A stretch of DNA of 64,000 nt from assembly GCA_015501075.1 (NCBI GenBank), contig JADNYJ010000001.1, positions 1,488,001-1,552,000 of the forward strand, given 5' to 3'. The notes under the pieces were generated by a model, which was given only the letters and a program-made list of their open reading frames with translations, did no database searches and had not been told where the DNA came from. The DNA comes from Gymnopilus junonius. Its lineage: Eukaryota; Basidiomycota; Agaricomycetes; Agaricales; Galerinaceae. The translations under genes and the position numbers were made by a program. Within the stretch, counting starts at the first letter, position 1. Every line of letters starts with the position of its first letter. Positions 32,768-44,736 of the stretch are shown piece after piece.

Positions 32768-34737
32768 ATGTCGTCCTTTTCCTTTGTACCCCGCTCTGTA
32801 AAGAGGAGAAAAATTGAAGCACCGACGGTACAAGACCAAGTGAGTACCAAATTTGTTGATTTAGAAGGAACACCCGCTGGAGCTCGCACCGCAAGTGAGG
32901 ATCATCCACCTTCAAAGGCCGACCCCAAAACAGCTCAGTCGGGGGAAACTTTGAGCGATGTTGCTTCAGCGCCGGATCGACATAGCGAAAGTGACAGAAC
33001 TCGAGTAAACACCAGTCGCGGTATCAAAAAACCTAAAGGGGTAGATTTGGAAGACCTGGCCATTCTCATTTGGCTTTCCTTGTCGGATTATGCCTTATGG
33101 GCAGATTCCGACTTGCGCAGGAGAATCGACTTGGGCCCTCAATCACACAACCATACAGAAGAAGAGCAGACGGATAACTCATATGGCCAACGCGGATGTG
33201 CGTTTTACGAACTTATTTGGATTTCGTTTTCTGACGAACTCCATCATTTTTAGACATTCCATTAGCCTATCTTCGAAGCCATTCCGCTGTCTTTCATGCA
33301 GCTTCGTCGTCAGCCAACCTAATTGACCAGCCCGAAAGTGTCTACGTCAAGGCGATCCGCACTTATGCAAGTCATCTGGTGGACGTTAGGTTCATTGTCT
33401 CCAATGATGCAACTTTACGCGGGACAAATTACTGGAAACAGCCGTCGTCTTCGCCAATAGGATACGAAGTTAAGCGAAAAATAGCAACGAACACTCTTGA
33501 CAATTTGGGGAAATCTGACTGGGAGAAGTTGACTGTTTATGTGGTCAGTTTACCCTTCACGTTCGGCCCTCCTGAAGATTGATGTGATAGTCACTCAGGA
33601 GAATATACCCAATCAATACAGAACTCTGCCAGGAGTTGCAAAGCTTATCACTTCTCTTCTACCTGCATCCTCTGAAATACGCCATACAAAAGTGCAGAGC
33701 GTGTCATTCCCACCTCATCATAACGATAAGCCTGGATCAGTACCCATTGGCAAAGGCTTCGCTCTGGTCACTCTATCTGATCCGAAGGACTGCCAATTTC
33801 TGCTGGAGACTTGGCCGTGGGATGTAGGACAACCAAAGATCAAGGATGAGACTGGACGCGTGCAAGAGCCGCTTGAAAAGGAAGCTCGGAAGTATGGATT
33901 GCGCTGTTTGAGTAGGTCACGCTGGGAAGAGTTGAAGGCGGAATACCTCATCTATCGGCAGGAACTGGTCGAGGAATTGAATGTCGAAAGCGCAGCTCAA
34001 CGGAAGATCAGCACAGCGATTTCAAGGATTGGCCCCGGACAAAAATCCGCACCTGGACCAGACCGTAAACCTGAAGATGCTAGAAAACTCGAATCACTCG
34101 AGGCACCGACCATTGATCCCAATTCTCGTTTTCCGCCTGGTTGCCTTGTGTTTGTTCGTAATGTGCATCCAGAAACGAACAAGACCACTCTTCGTACTCT
34201 CTTCTCCCAGGCATGTCAAGCAACTGACGGTTCGCCCCCTGCCAGCAGCGCAGATGGACTAGACTATATCGATTATCTCAAAGGTCTCGATTCTGTACAG
34301 TATCGTTCCATCTTTTGCTATTCAACTAATTAGTCAACTGACTCATTATCCCATCTTTAGTGTCATATTCGCCTACGTTCGCAGGCTCATGCAAAACATT
34401 TCGTGCAGTACTTTTCCACGCACCCAACTATCCAAACTGCGGGTCTTGATGGGGTAGGAACGCTACGCTCCTCTCCTAACCAGGAACGTGTCAAATCAGA
34501 AGGTATGATCCCCGAGTTGGTTCTTGGAAAACGAGAAGAACTATATTGGGAGAAGATTCCTGAAAAGGTCAGAAGACAGGCGGTGGAAAAGGCTCTGAGT
34601 GTGCTTGATGGGAGCGAAGGGAGAGATAACAGTGCGACCCACGAGGGTACAAGCAACAAGAGAAAGAACCGGAGAAAGGTTGGTCCTTTCCCTATATTCG
34701 ATCATTATTTTCGACTAATAATGTTTCGTAGAAGTAA
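32768..34737 (+). CDS. La-related protein 7 / Pof8-type telomerase RNA protein
   Basis: Five exons (32768-33197, 33254-33543, 33599-34294, 34361-34678, 34732-34737) join in frame to 579 residues. Visible parts in order are: a basic N-terminus; a degenerate La motif at about residues 92-200 (DLAILIWLSLSDYALWADSDL, then GYIPLAYLRSHSAVF); an RRM at about 238-325 opening VYVENIP; a charged linker; and a C-terminal xRRM at about 421-500 (CLVFVRNVHPETNKTTLR ... DYIDYLKGLDSCHIRLRSQA), ending in Lys/Arg (KRKNRRKK). LARP7-family proteins bind 7SK or telomerase RNA through this layout; in fission yeast Pof8 folds and protects telomerase RNA. Fungi lack canonical 7SK in most lineages, so a telomerase role is the best inference. 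Nuclear. Confidence 0.8.
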
Positions 34738-35448
34738 AAATAGTCTGTCGCCGCTGATATGATCAATGGCATTGCTTCTTATTCAACATTCAAGTAACTT
34801 CGCTGTCGAAAGCTTATCTTGTACATGTAGTCGGCGGCGTATTTTATGAGCGCATTTCCTTTCAGTTCTTTTTCTGAATGTGACTCATTGCAGCGTTTTG
34901 ATGGCGTTCTTTGTTTAGAACCTTACACGCAATGTGTTTGATATTGGTCCTTCACCAAGATAGAACGAAGCTTTCTAATTATTGTATTTCCATCTTTTCA
35001 GCGCAATAGTGTCCTATCTCTGGCTGATTGTAATCGAGATACGACCGCGTTTCGACCTAACCTGTGAGTTAGATGCTGTGGCTTCCATTGAACAACGTAT
35101 ATATAACAGCTGCCAGTACTTTCATCTGGCCTTTTGGTTTTTAGAAGCGCAAAAATGAAGGTCGTGTTGTTGTAATACTGCTCGGGTTTCGCGGGATGAA
35201 CCTTCTATCTCTCCCAATTAAGCACTAAGTGCATTCCTTCTATGCACTTTCTTCTTGATTATCTTCTGCAGCGTTCTGCAGAGTTCTGATCCTGATGTAC
35301 CTGACAACCCTTCCTGAATACCTGCTTCAAATTTCAATTCTCTTGTCAATGTTTTCATCAATATTTATCTTCATCCTTTTCCCACAGAAAGTGTTCAAAT
35401 ACGTATTTCGATAGTCTTTTCCAGTGCAGCCTTGTACCGGTCTCTGCG
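34738..35448. other. intergenic, no gene seen
   Basis: 3' flank of the LARP7-like gene and promoter of the DUF6534 locus. Nothing else recognised. Confidence 0.5.
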
Positions 35449-36890
35449 ATGGGCTTCCTAGATGATCTATTTGGCCCTACTCTGCTGGGTATAATTTTCA
35501 ATGCCTGGTCTGTCGTTTTTTCCCGATGCGCCTCAACAATTTCATTGACCAATTCTATGTAGGGTGGTAGGGGCGATTTGCCTGCAGGCGTACCACTACT
35601 ATATCGACTTTCCCTGGGACAAGATGGCACTGAAGTTGTTGGTAATTGTCAGCTTTTCAATGAGGACAGGAAACGAACTGACGTGGACTAGGTCCCTTGG
35701 ACTGTGTAAGTGCCATTTTCTACAGTTGTTCATCCCAAAAATTCACGTTATTCGCAGGCTTCTGCAACTCTTCAACTTGTAAATTATGACTTATTGTTCT
35801 GATTTCTAATTTCTTTACCGATTGCATAGAGCTGTCCAGTCTGCGATGCTTTATCGATATCTTGTCTTGTCCTCGGAGGTCGTCAATGGCGTTCTCCCGG
35901 TTTCTTGGTAATGATGCTCCAGTTCGATGCATTCCCTTTGACAAACTATTCAATGACAGGTTATGGGTCCTGTACCTAGGCTTAACTGTAAGCATTATTG
36001 TTCAAGACGTGGTTCATTTTCTTAATTCTTCTGGCGGTTTCACAGACTATTGCTGCATGCACCGTCCAAATATTCTACGCCTACCGAATCTTCATCAGTA
36101 AGCTTCTCTTGAATCACATCTTTCTGTGCTGATTTTCTGTAACCATACGACAGTGAATGGACGAACACTTTTTATACCAGCCATGATTGTAAGAGTCGCC
36201 TGCTGGCTTCCTCCTGTCTATTGACGTTTTGTCCTCAGCTGCTCTTTTCTTTTACCGCAACTGGTGTGTAATAATTCCTTGTTGATGAACTAGCATTTAA
36301 GACCCCCGAAGGGTCTTGTTGGGTTATTGTGATCAAGGGATTGTCGACGTCTGAGCAATTTGATCAACTTGAACATGCCAAGGTTGGTCTTTTTTTATGC
36401 AAATTTTCAGCATGCCCATCTTTACTTTATTACTTATTTTAGTGGACCTTCTTGCTCTGGCTGTCGTGCACCGGAGCCGCTGACGTTCCGTTGCAATCTT
36501 CCAACTCTACTACTTGCAGCGTGACCGTAGGGGAATGACAAGGTCGTTACTATTTTTTTTACTTGCAGGTCATTATTCAACCTCAAAGCATTCATAACAG
36601 TGTCAATCGATTTGTCGATATTCTTGTTCTTTATCTTCTCAGCACTGGTCTTCTTACAAGGCAAGGCCCATTCTGCATGTGATATTTCGCGCTCATGAAT
36701 GTTTCTCAGTTTTTTTGCCATTGCTGAGGTCATTACGGTAAATGTCCATAAAGGTGTAATATTTGACATACCAGTACTGACAGATGTGTACGTAGTTCGC
36801 AATCGGTTCCAATTTCGCAAGTGTTTTCCTAGCTATCAGATGGGCGCCTGTGAGTTGTTTTATACTTCGATTCATGTCTGTTTCTAAGAA
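35449..36890 (+). CDS. DUF6534-type multipass membrane protein (structure unresolved, possibly decayed)
   Basis: Exons 35449-35507 and 35563-35641 join in frame to read LFGPTLLGIIFNAW-VVGAICLQAYHYY and FPWDKMALKLL, the first two helices typical of the Agaricomycete DUF6534 family (usually seven helices, about 300 residues). Later family-like pieces are VQIFYAYRIF and NGRTLFIPAMI (36045-36190, joined in phase across an intron) and NRFVDILVLYLLSTGLLT (36600-36655). The third-helix region (35690-35950) does not give an open frame by any joining I tried; EVVNGVLPV is followed by stops. It is therefore either a gene with missed tiny exons or a recent pseudogene. The function of the family is unknown. 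Confidence 0.55.
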
Positions 36891-38037
36891 ATTAATTTGC
36901 TGTGCAATCAGTCCATACTGTTTCCTTCCTGGCCAAGTAAGTCGAGTTGTCAAAATTTGTCGACGAGTATGAGTGACACTTGAAAAAAGCTTGGATGCAA
37001 GGCGGATACTTGAAGATTGTCGATAAGAATAGACAACAGACCAAAGTCTGTGGTTGGCCCAAATGGTACCCTTCATCATACCTTGGAAATAATATGCGTA
37101 GGACGCTTTGAATGGGAAGCCCTCGACTTAAAAGTTGGATCCAACTCTCAATCCCCTAATCTAAATATGGACTCTCAATTTAATATTACCGAGGTCAGTG
37201 AAATATCATACCAACAGGCATGCTGTCGTTAAATTTCTTCTCACAGGGCTCTCTGGTTGATGGCGGGGTCGGATTTTAAGTTGAAAGAAAGTAATAACAT
37301 CCCAAGCGGGACCAATCACCGAAGAGCACACCCTTGGCAATGAGTGATCCTCATCTCTATCTGAATTAGTCATTGCGTCAAGAGGAGTAAGGCTCACGGT
37401 CCACAAACTTTATGTAATTTAATACGCAGGCGTAAATTGTGTTTGGGGCATATTCTGATTAGGTTTTACTAAGACTTCACTCAAATAGTTGTCCAGTAGT
37501 ACACAAATAAGTAGTCTCTGACTCTCTCGACTCGACTTGGACTCGACTCCATTTGGCAATGGATATACTTGCATCTGTTCTGGGCCGTCCATATGAGGGC
37601 CCCTCCTTCTCATATCCGTGAAAGGTCTGGTCTTTTTGATAAGAATACCGAAGAGAGACAAAAGAGAGATGCCCCAGTCTGTGCGGACAAATTAGAGTCT
37701 GAGTGTCACAGTTGTGTCACTCGCATTAGCTGCCCACGTGGAAAAGTGCGAAATTACCTAATTTAGCGATGTTCAATGTCAACACATCATTTACGTTCAG
37801 ATGACTCCCCTGTACATGCCTTGATTTTTCATTCCTGTCTTCTGCATAACGCTGCTTTCAGCTTATTTCTCTTTTCCTTTATGATTTGCCTGTTTCGCAA
37901 TTTTATCCGTGAGTATCTTCTCTAAGTATCTTAGCACGAGGTTCACTCGCTGAAATTCTGTCGTGACACCCCCGTCTAGGTGCTTTTTGATTAATAGATT
38001 TTTTTGTCGCCGTTTACAGTGATTTTTTTCTAAAGCC
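36891..38037. other. intergenic, no gene seen
   Basis: AT-rich. Short ORFs have no recognisable features. Confidence 0.45.
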
Positions 38038-39785
38038 ATGGGCAGGACAATCAAAATTGGAAAGAATAGCCATCAAACTCATTACCCTTGGGGCGCACCT
38101 GGTTATGCACCACCGTATCCGCCTCAGCCGCCTTTCATTCCCGCTTATGGGCCACAGGCTTTTCCTCCTGGGCCAGTGTATCCTCAGCAACTCCCAGGGT
38201 TTATACCTCCTGCAGCATATGGACAAGGAGCAGCTCTCCCACCCCCGCAGTTGAACTGGCTCCCACAGGACAGACAAAGAAAGAGAAAGTCGAGACGGAC
38301 GCAGTCAGAAAGGTTTGTGGGGGGATTCGCTGGCGAAGCGCCTCGACCAAGTAGTATGTTTGTGATAGAGAAGCGACAAATTTCCTCTCACGCATCTTAT
38401 TTCAGTGCAAACGAGGCGTGTTCACTCCGAATCACGTAGGAAGGCAAGTGAAGGAGCTCCTGTCATTCCTCCAGCATCAGCGGCACCAAACCGAGCGCCC
38501 TCACACCGCGCGCCGACACCATTCATTCCTCCCTTAGGAAGAGACGAAGACACTGAGTCTGATGAAGAGGATGAGGAAGATCGTCCAAGAGATCCTCCGG
38601 CTGCCATTGGCAGGAACGCTTCCCGTCACTCTCGAGTACGTTATCCTACTCCTCCGCCCATAGATGCAAACATAGAGAGTGTTCTTCAGCCAATGGAGCC
38701 TGCTAGCTCTTCTGCCTTTGGCCCTACGGGTCCGCGGCCCATGACACCTTTGGAGAATCCTCTTCCCCCACCACCAAGGGATTTGTACGAGATGACGCCA
38801 TATAAATCTCTATTAACCCTACCTCAGACAACAGCGTTGCTGACAGCCACCTACGGAGCGCACCATCTATCAGATACAGGAGCTCAACTTGGACTGCAGC
38901 CAACCGTCAAGCGGAAGAAATCTGGAAAGGGTCTTTTCAGAGCGTTTAGCAAGCGGGACAAACAAAAGGAACCAGAACAACCTCGAGTACAGTTCATTCC
39001 TATTTTCGTTCCACCAAAGGACCAGCAATCAAAGGACCCACAGCTGTCTGCTACACAACCAGATGACCTTACTAGGTCAATGTCGCGGCAAAGCCGACGG
39101 CCGCCGTCAAATTTTCCAGCAGGGCCTTCCAGCATGCCGCAACAAAACACCAATCCATTTCCAACTGCAAGTACTGGTCCACCCACGGGCGTGAGCTTCA
39201 ATCCTGGACCATCCACATCCAGCTCTGCAACTCCCCGGCCACAAATGCCTCCTGTGCCACCATTCCCCAGCAGCCCTCCTGCTATTCGATTTGATCAAGA
39301 ATCTCTTCCTTTTAGCGCTTTTTTGAATCACTCTCCCCATCGGATAATATACCGGAACGCGGTATATCCGTCCGCTTTGCATCTCTATGAGGCGATGAAA
39401 TTCATAGATTACAAACCCGAGATAGCGGAGGTCATCAGGAATGTTCCAACGACCCTGGACGTTTATCCCGTTTCGGTCAAGTTCCAAAACCTGCAGAGGC
39501 CTGATTGGAGTAAGATATATCTGAGTAAGGTGTGTTCTCTCAGGTTTTTCCTCTTTGCTAAACCCTTGGATTGACTCGAATCTGAAGATGGAGGAGGTGC
39601 TAACGCTGAAAGTAAACCAGCATCCTGATCTACGCAAGCTGCTTCTCGACACCGTTGATGCACGGATAATTTACACAGACCCTAATGATACTTATTGGGG
39701 ATCAGGCATGCAAGGCCAGGGAAACAATGAACTCGGCAAAGTCCTTGTCCGTGTTCGAGACAGATTGCGAACAGAAAACTTGTGA
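38038..39785 (+). CDS. NADAR-domain protein with disordered N-terminus
   Basis: Three exons (38038-38353, 38406-39529, 39588-39785) join in frame to 545 residues. The C-terminal 145 residues form a NADAR domain: FDQESLPFSAFLNHSPHRI, YPSALHLYEAMKF, KVNQHPDLRKLLLDT, IIYTDPNDTYWGSGM, NELGKVLVRVRD. NADAR enzymes (YbiA-like) hydrolyse N-glycosidic bonds, of damaged riboflavin intermediates in bacteria and plants and of ADP-ribosyl-guanine in some phage-defence systems. The first 380 residues are Pro/Gln/Ser-rich and basic (PPYPPQPPFIPAYGP, RKRKSRRTQ), probably disordered. The family's usual length is about 150-180 residues, so this is an extended form common in mushrooms. The substrate is not predictable. 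Confidence 0.85.
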
Positions 39786-40247
39786 CAGTCTTTATCCCCT
39801 TTTTTCTTACTTTGTCTTTTTCTCCTCCCAGCGACACCCTACGTGCCTTTTTCTCTCAGATTCCGCCATGCCACGCTTTCATGACATGGCAAAACACTGT
39901 TGCATCTAGGCAATGACCATGATTCAGATCGACCTGATGATTCACTAACAAGACTTCATGACTCTAAGCATATAGAATGCTATGTAACGTACCTTGCTTC
40001 TTACGCCCATCTATGTACCGTAGTTATTAGTAGCAGTTTGATAATGAACAATCGTTTGCCCTGGAATAACGCTCTACTCAAAAGAAGCCAGTAACGGGGA
40101 CTACGTCTTTTCGATCATGTAGTACCCATCATGAGAGGTTTCTACAATGTTCTATGTATATCTAAGTAGCCTAAGATCGAATTACAAGCGTGCTTTCTGT
40201 TCACAGTGCACGAGCAATTCATGATCAGGCTGGTCAACAGTAGGTAA
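39786..40247. other. intergenic between convergent genes
   Basis: 3' flanks only. Nothing recognised. Confidence 0.5.
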
Positions 40248-41145
40248 TCAAGAAGAGCTCACCTGGAGATCCTGTCTTGAGCTACTCTCCTTTTGTGGTT
40301 CCCGCCCTTCTGACGGCATCATCTGCATTTGTGTTCCAGTAACAATCAATCTATGCTTCCCGGTGTCCCAAATCTATGGAAACGGAAACTATGTTTCAGG
40401 AAGCAGCACATCTAATTAGAAAAAAGGGCTCTCACCTCGCATTTACAGCACCCCACATCCCCTCGTGTTGATATCGACCGACTGATCAGTGTAATTTTGG
40501 AGCCACTGAAGCCTTCCAACCGTCAATCATATGAGTTGTGAGACTATTGATAGACAAAGGCTTACGGTCCAGGAGCCAGGTGGTGAAAGAAGATATTCAT
40601 GGTTTGGGAGACACCAATAGATAAGTGCTCGCCGCCCTCGCCGGCTTCCACCATCCTCATTAATAGCAGAGAGATTGCAGAGCCCCTGAGGAGTAAAGGA
40701 TGGCTTCATGAGCGAACTTTCGGAGGAATGATGGGAAAGCCTCCTACTCGTCTATCAGAGAGTACAAGCTCCAGGGACTCAGGATTCCTCCTTCATCGCA
40801 CATATCTATACCGAATCTAGTTCAATACATGAGCATCAAACAGTAATGTCAGAACTCACCCGGAGTGACCTCAAGCTCACAAACTATCTTGGTAGAGACT
40901 TTCCCTGGATTATCAATCGAAGACTCCAGAGAGACCTCCTTGATCAATACGTGCTTCCTTGTTGCATACTCGAAGCCTACATCGCCCCGTATTGCTAGTA
41001 AGCCGTACCACGTCAGTGCAGCCCTCTTTATCGAGAGAGGCGCGTTTCCGGCTATGCTTGCCATGACTTCCGGAGGTATGGGCTCAAAGACATTATCCGC
41101 TGGGAGGCATGGCCAGTGGTTCCAATGCTTATACCAGCTAGTCAT
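40248..41145 (-). CDS. hotdog-fold thioesterase paralog 1, HGG motif lost
   Basis: Five exons (41145-40860, 40805-40748, 40685-40566, 40505-40436, 40373-40248) join in frame to 219 residues. Family features shared with the two neighbouring paralogs are the strand VCELEVTPG, exon 2 opening DMC, GVSQTMNIFFHHLAPG, KITLISRSIS and IWDTGKHRLIVTGTQMQ. PaaI/ACOT13-type thioesterases hydrolyse acyl-CoA and use a His-Gly-Gly loop and an Asp in the long helix. Here exon 2 reads DEGGILSPWSLYSLIDE with no His, so activity is doubtful. Exon 2 (58 bp) and exon 4 (70 bp) have the same lengths in all three paralogs, which strongly supports this model. Confidence 0.75.
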
Positions 41146-41391
41146 CCAGGTTGAAATATTGGTCGTATTGTACGGCTATGAGATAGGCCGATATGTGAAA
41201 GACGGGGAAGAACAAGAAATGAGATGGGCGTTGAGCATGACCATGATTATGCCGGTGACTTATCACCCGCCAAGGGGCCGGGTATCAATTTAGTTACATT
41301 TCGGAGTTTCTCCAGACTACTTACTGCGCCTCCTTTTTTAATGCTTGGCCGTATCACTATCTCTAAGGAAATTACAGGGGGGATTGAAATA

Positions 41392-42203
41392 CTAGTATTT
41401 TGCCATCCATTGATAAGGAGTTGAAGGAGGCATCATTTGCTGTATCCCAGATGCCACTAGATGGTTATGTCCTATGTCCCTTATCTAATTAAATAGCGTC
41501 AGTTAATGTCTAGTACGAGCATATATCAGTTATTTAAAACTCGCCTCGCATTTCCCAACGTATTTATCTAATCCAGAGGATATAGATGTGCTTACGATAC
41601 GTAACTTCGCCCCTCTTGAATTCGTTCAGTGTTAATATTTCTTATGGAGGCAGGTTAATCTTACGGAAGAGCAGAACGATGATAAAATGTATTTATCGTT
41701 TGCGATACTCCTGGAGAATCGTTAAAACCATTATGAGCATTGGCAACGACCATAGCCACTGTAGAGCATCTGAAGGGAAGGATTAATATGTAACTTGCAA
41801 CAAGTTTACGGCCGACCGACTCATCAAGAAGAAAGAATGTACACCCTTCATGTAAAACGCCCCTTGCATTGCACATATCTGAAAAGCAAGAGGAGTATCG
41901 TTGCATTTTTACTTTCGAAACACAAACTAATACTTAACTACCTTCAGTGACTTCGATTTCGCAGACCACCTTTCCGTCAATAAACTCAGGATCGTCCACG
42001 TTGGGCAAAATTGACACTTCAGTGACCCTAAGCCTTCCAGAAATAGATCCTGCAAAGCCCTTTCCTTTATTTCGAAAGAAGGCGAGCCATTTTACAGGGA
42101 TTTCCTTAATCTCGGTGGAAGCGTTGCCCTCTACGCCCGAAATCAGGTTGTTTGGTGAATGTGGTGAAGTTGATCTCTCGCACAACCCTGCCGCAGATTC
42201 CAT
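41392..42203 (-). CDS. hotdog-fold thioesterase paralog 2, GC-AG intron
   Basis: Five exons (42203-41942, 41878-41821, 41769-41665, 41614-41545, 41484-41392) join in frame to 195 residues. Exon 2 carries the active-site segment RGVLHEGCTFFLLDE (His and Gly kept, second position Glu). Exon 3 has NDSPGVSQTINTFYH, exon 4 GAKLRIVSTSISSGLDKY, and exon 5 IRDIGHNHLVASGIQQMM. Exons 2 and 4 are 58 and 70 bp, as in paralogs 1 and 3. The last intron begins GCGAGT rather than GT; paralog 1 has GTGAGA at the same place, so this is a natural GC donor or a fresh mutation. Likely role: acyl-CoA thioester hydrolysis, substrate unknown. The intergenic distance to paralog 1 is about 250 bp. Confidence 0.75.
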
Positions 42204-42547
42204 TTACATGCGGTAGGAGGCGAGGGAAAGCAGAAAAACGACGGTTGGTTGACCAGAGTAGGATGAGCGAGAGAGTTCTGAGAGAGTTAACCGGTTACCG
42301 AATGGGCCGGGACTCGGAGCGTGTGAACATCGGCGCAAAACATTTCTGCATCAATCATCACTTTCGGCGGAAATACCAAAAACAAATGTAGGTCCGCATA
42401 CTTCGGTGCCTTACTGCATTAAGAGGGAAAGCGCCCTTTCGCCCAGCGCTAAGACCCCTCCCTACTCGAGAGTGTCAGAAACTTGAGCTAATCCATCGTT
42501 TCTAGACGCGAACCAAGCAAACCATATTCCCAAGCAAAGACCAGCCA

Positions 42548-43380
42548 ATGGACCACCGCCAGGGCTCAACCGTTTTTCGTCCTTTGCTGTGGAGGGACAC
42601 AGAAGGCGGAGAACCTCCGGATATCTCGAAAATCAGGGGAAACATTTCCGACGAAGCAAAACGATATTGCTTGAGGATATTCGATTTTCATGTTAGTACG
42701 CCAGGCAATTCGTACGGAGCTGATGTTGGCGGATGTTTGAGGCTGGTCGAAATAAACGTACAGCCGGGACGCGAAAACACAACGTTTGCAGAGACAGTCT
42801 TCGAGGTCACGATCAGGAAAGGTATGCGCTGGATATATCGTGTTTGTTGTTGATGATTAACAACATTGTTCTTGTGAAAAGACATGTGTAACATATTCCG
42901 GATTCTTCACGGGGCATGTGCGGCCTATATTGTAGACCTGTGTGTAGCAAAACACTGTGGGCGATGGACCAAGGCAGGCATTGACTTTTCATTTTGCAGC
43001 TGTTCCGTTTCGGCACTTGTGGCTCTCGGGACCGCACTCGGGTTCGATGCAACTGGAGTCTCTCAATCCATGAACCTTATCTGGCATCATCCAATTCGTT
43101 TGTAAGATCAAGTGCTTCGCATTTTAAGATGGATGCTTATGCAGAGCTATTTCATAGAGAAGAAAATGTGAAAGTCATATCAATGTCAATGTCTGTGAAG
43201 GAGAAAGTTAGGACAATGAGATGCGAGGTCAGCATTAGGTCCTGAGCAGAGGAATCTCAACCATTGACTCTTCGATGACCTTTTTAGCTTTGGAGCAACA
43301 GCATGCTTTGCATCTCCGCCGTACACTCTACTGTTCATGTTGATCGTGGAACCTATAGCAAAACCAGTGCAAAACTCTAA
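42548..43380 (+). CDS. hotdog-fold thioesterase paralog 3
   Basis: Five exons (42548-42821, 42882-42939, 43000-43101, 43158-43227, 43288-43380) join in frame to 198 residues. The hotdog core is visible: GGCLRLVEINVQPG, FEVTIRKD, the helix loop FRILHGACAAYIVDLCS (HGA in place of HGG), GVSQSMNLIWHHPIRL, NVKVISMSMS and LCISAVHSTV. It lies divergently from paralog 2, with about 340 bp between starts, so the two may share regulation. This family (PaaI/ACOT13-like) hydrolyses acyl-CoA thioesters. The final exon lacks the GTHVK-like end of relatives, and the C-terminus is polar. Exon sizes match paralogs 1 and 2. Confidence 0.75.
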
Positions 43381-43640
43381 TTTTGAATCAGTTAACTTCT
43401 TCGATACCATCATTTCCTGGCCAATCTTTTGTATCTATATAGCATTGTCTTTTTGGCATCTTGGTCGACGTTCCATCACATATCCTCTTTACCTTTGGCA
43501 TGCCAACTCCTTAACGGACATCCATAGCGATGACGGAAAAGTATAGATAATCTACAAACGCAGTCAGCGTTGATCCTAGAATAGATCACGCGCAAATGCG
43601 CCAAAGGGTTCAAGGAGGGGATAATATTGATGCCTATGCC

Positions 43641-44442
43641 TTAAGGCAGAGATTGAACATATGCCCGCAGTTTCTCAAGGGCCTTTCCTCTGTGTGAGAT
43701 TTTGTTCTTCTCTTCAGAAGGCATCTCCGCGTATCTGATATCATTATCTCAGTAAAAGCTTGGATCCACAGAGCAAAGTAGCGAGACCCACGTCAAGTCA
43801 TATCCAGAAGGCTGGAAAACTGCATCCCAGCCAAATACTTTCGGTCCTCTTGCAGGCACGATCGTACCCTCCGTTCGTCCCTCAAAGATGATAGGTTCCG
43901 TTCCTGGACCGGCGGAGTACGCAAACGTACAAACAGCCTCAGCAGCCTTTGTTGCGAAGCCGACAAGCAAGGCATTTAATCCTTCATGTCCGATCTCCGA
44001 CATGAAATGCTTGATATAGGGCCCTGGCAGGCCTTTGAGAGCAACGTAGCAGAGAGCAGTGTCTTCTGTGATACATGGACCTCCTACCTGCAGTACAAGA
44101 AATATTATATAGCGAAAACTGAAGTGCACAAATAAGGACTGGACAGACCAATTCAGCTGCTCTTTTGCATTTAGCAGTCGCAACTTCTATAGTCGTTCCC
44201 TGGATTTCGGGGACTGAGATGGCTTGTCTTGAGCAACATCGGCAATAAATTTAATGGTAAGAAAACGTACTTTCAAGGCTTTGAGACTGGACGTCGATCG
44301 GATGGCTCCCGGAGGACAGAATTTCTTTAACCTCTCTCAGTTTGTTCGCATTGCCAGTCACAAATACTAGATAATACGTTCATAAATACTGATGTCATAT
44401 TTCGAGAAAATAGATATTACCTAGGGGTTTTAGAGAAGCCAT
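43641..44442 (-). CDS. HAM1: inosine/xanthosine triphosphate pyrophosphatase
   Basis: Five exons (44442-44421, 44366-44271, 44213-44149, 44087-43792, 43734-43641) join in frame to 190 residues, the normal ITPase length. The enzyme hydrolyses ITP, dITP and XTP to monophosphates, keeping deaminated purines out of DNA and RNA. Diagnostic motifs are [12 protein letters not shown] (nucleotide site), [58 protein letters not shown] and [10 protein letters not shown]. The first exon codes for only MASLKPL. All introns are 47-57 bp with good sites. Cytoplasmic; no targeting signal. No lesion seen. Confidence 0.95.
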
Positions 44443-44736
44443 AATGCGAGGAGGTAAGGCCTGATGGTAGTCGGGAGACAAGTCAAAAGTGATAATTATC
44501 GAAAGTCGCGATCACATTTGATGGACGCGTTCTGCACGTGAGTTTGCCGGTCTCCGATGTTTTCCCGATGACTCGACCTGCCTGTCCTAAGTTGGAGGAA
44601 ATAAAACCCACGTTCCATTGACTGAAAATTAACAGCCTAATAGTCTAATTAAAGTACAAAATGGATCACTTGAAGCAATCCTTAAAACCTTCCCTACAAA
44701 CTGAGGACAAGTCACCACAACCCCGGTAGTCAGCAC
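44443..44736. other. intergenic
   Basis: Promoter of HAM1 and 3' flank of the Atg22-like gene. Nothing else recognised. Confidence 0.5.

Noticed and set aside
32842..32866. Possible intron GTGAGT...TTAG in the LARP7-like gene
   Set aside because: Only 25 bp, too short to splice, and the frame is open through it.
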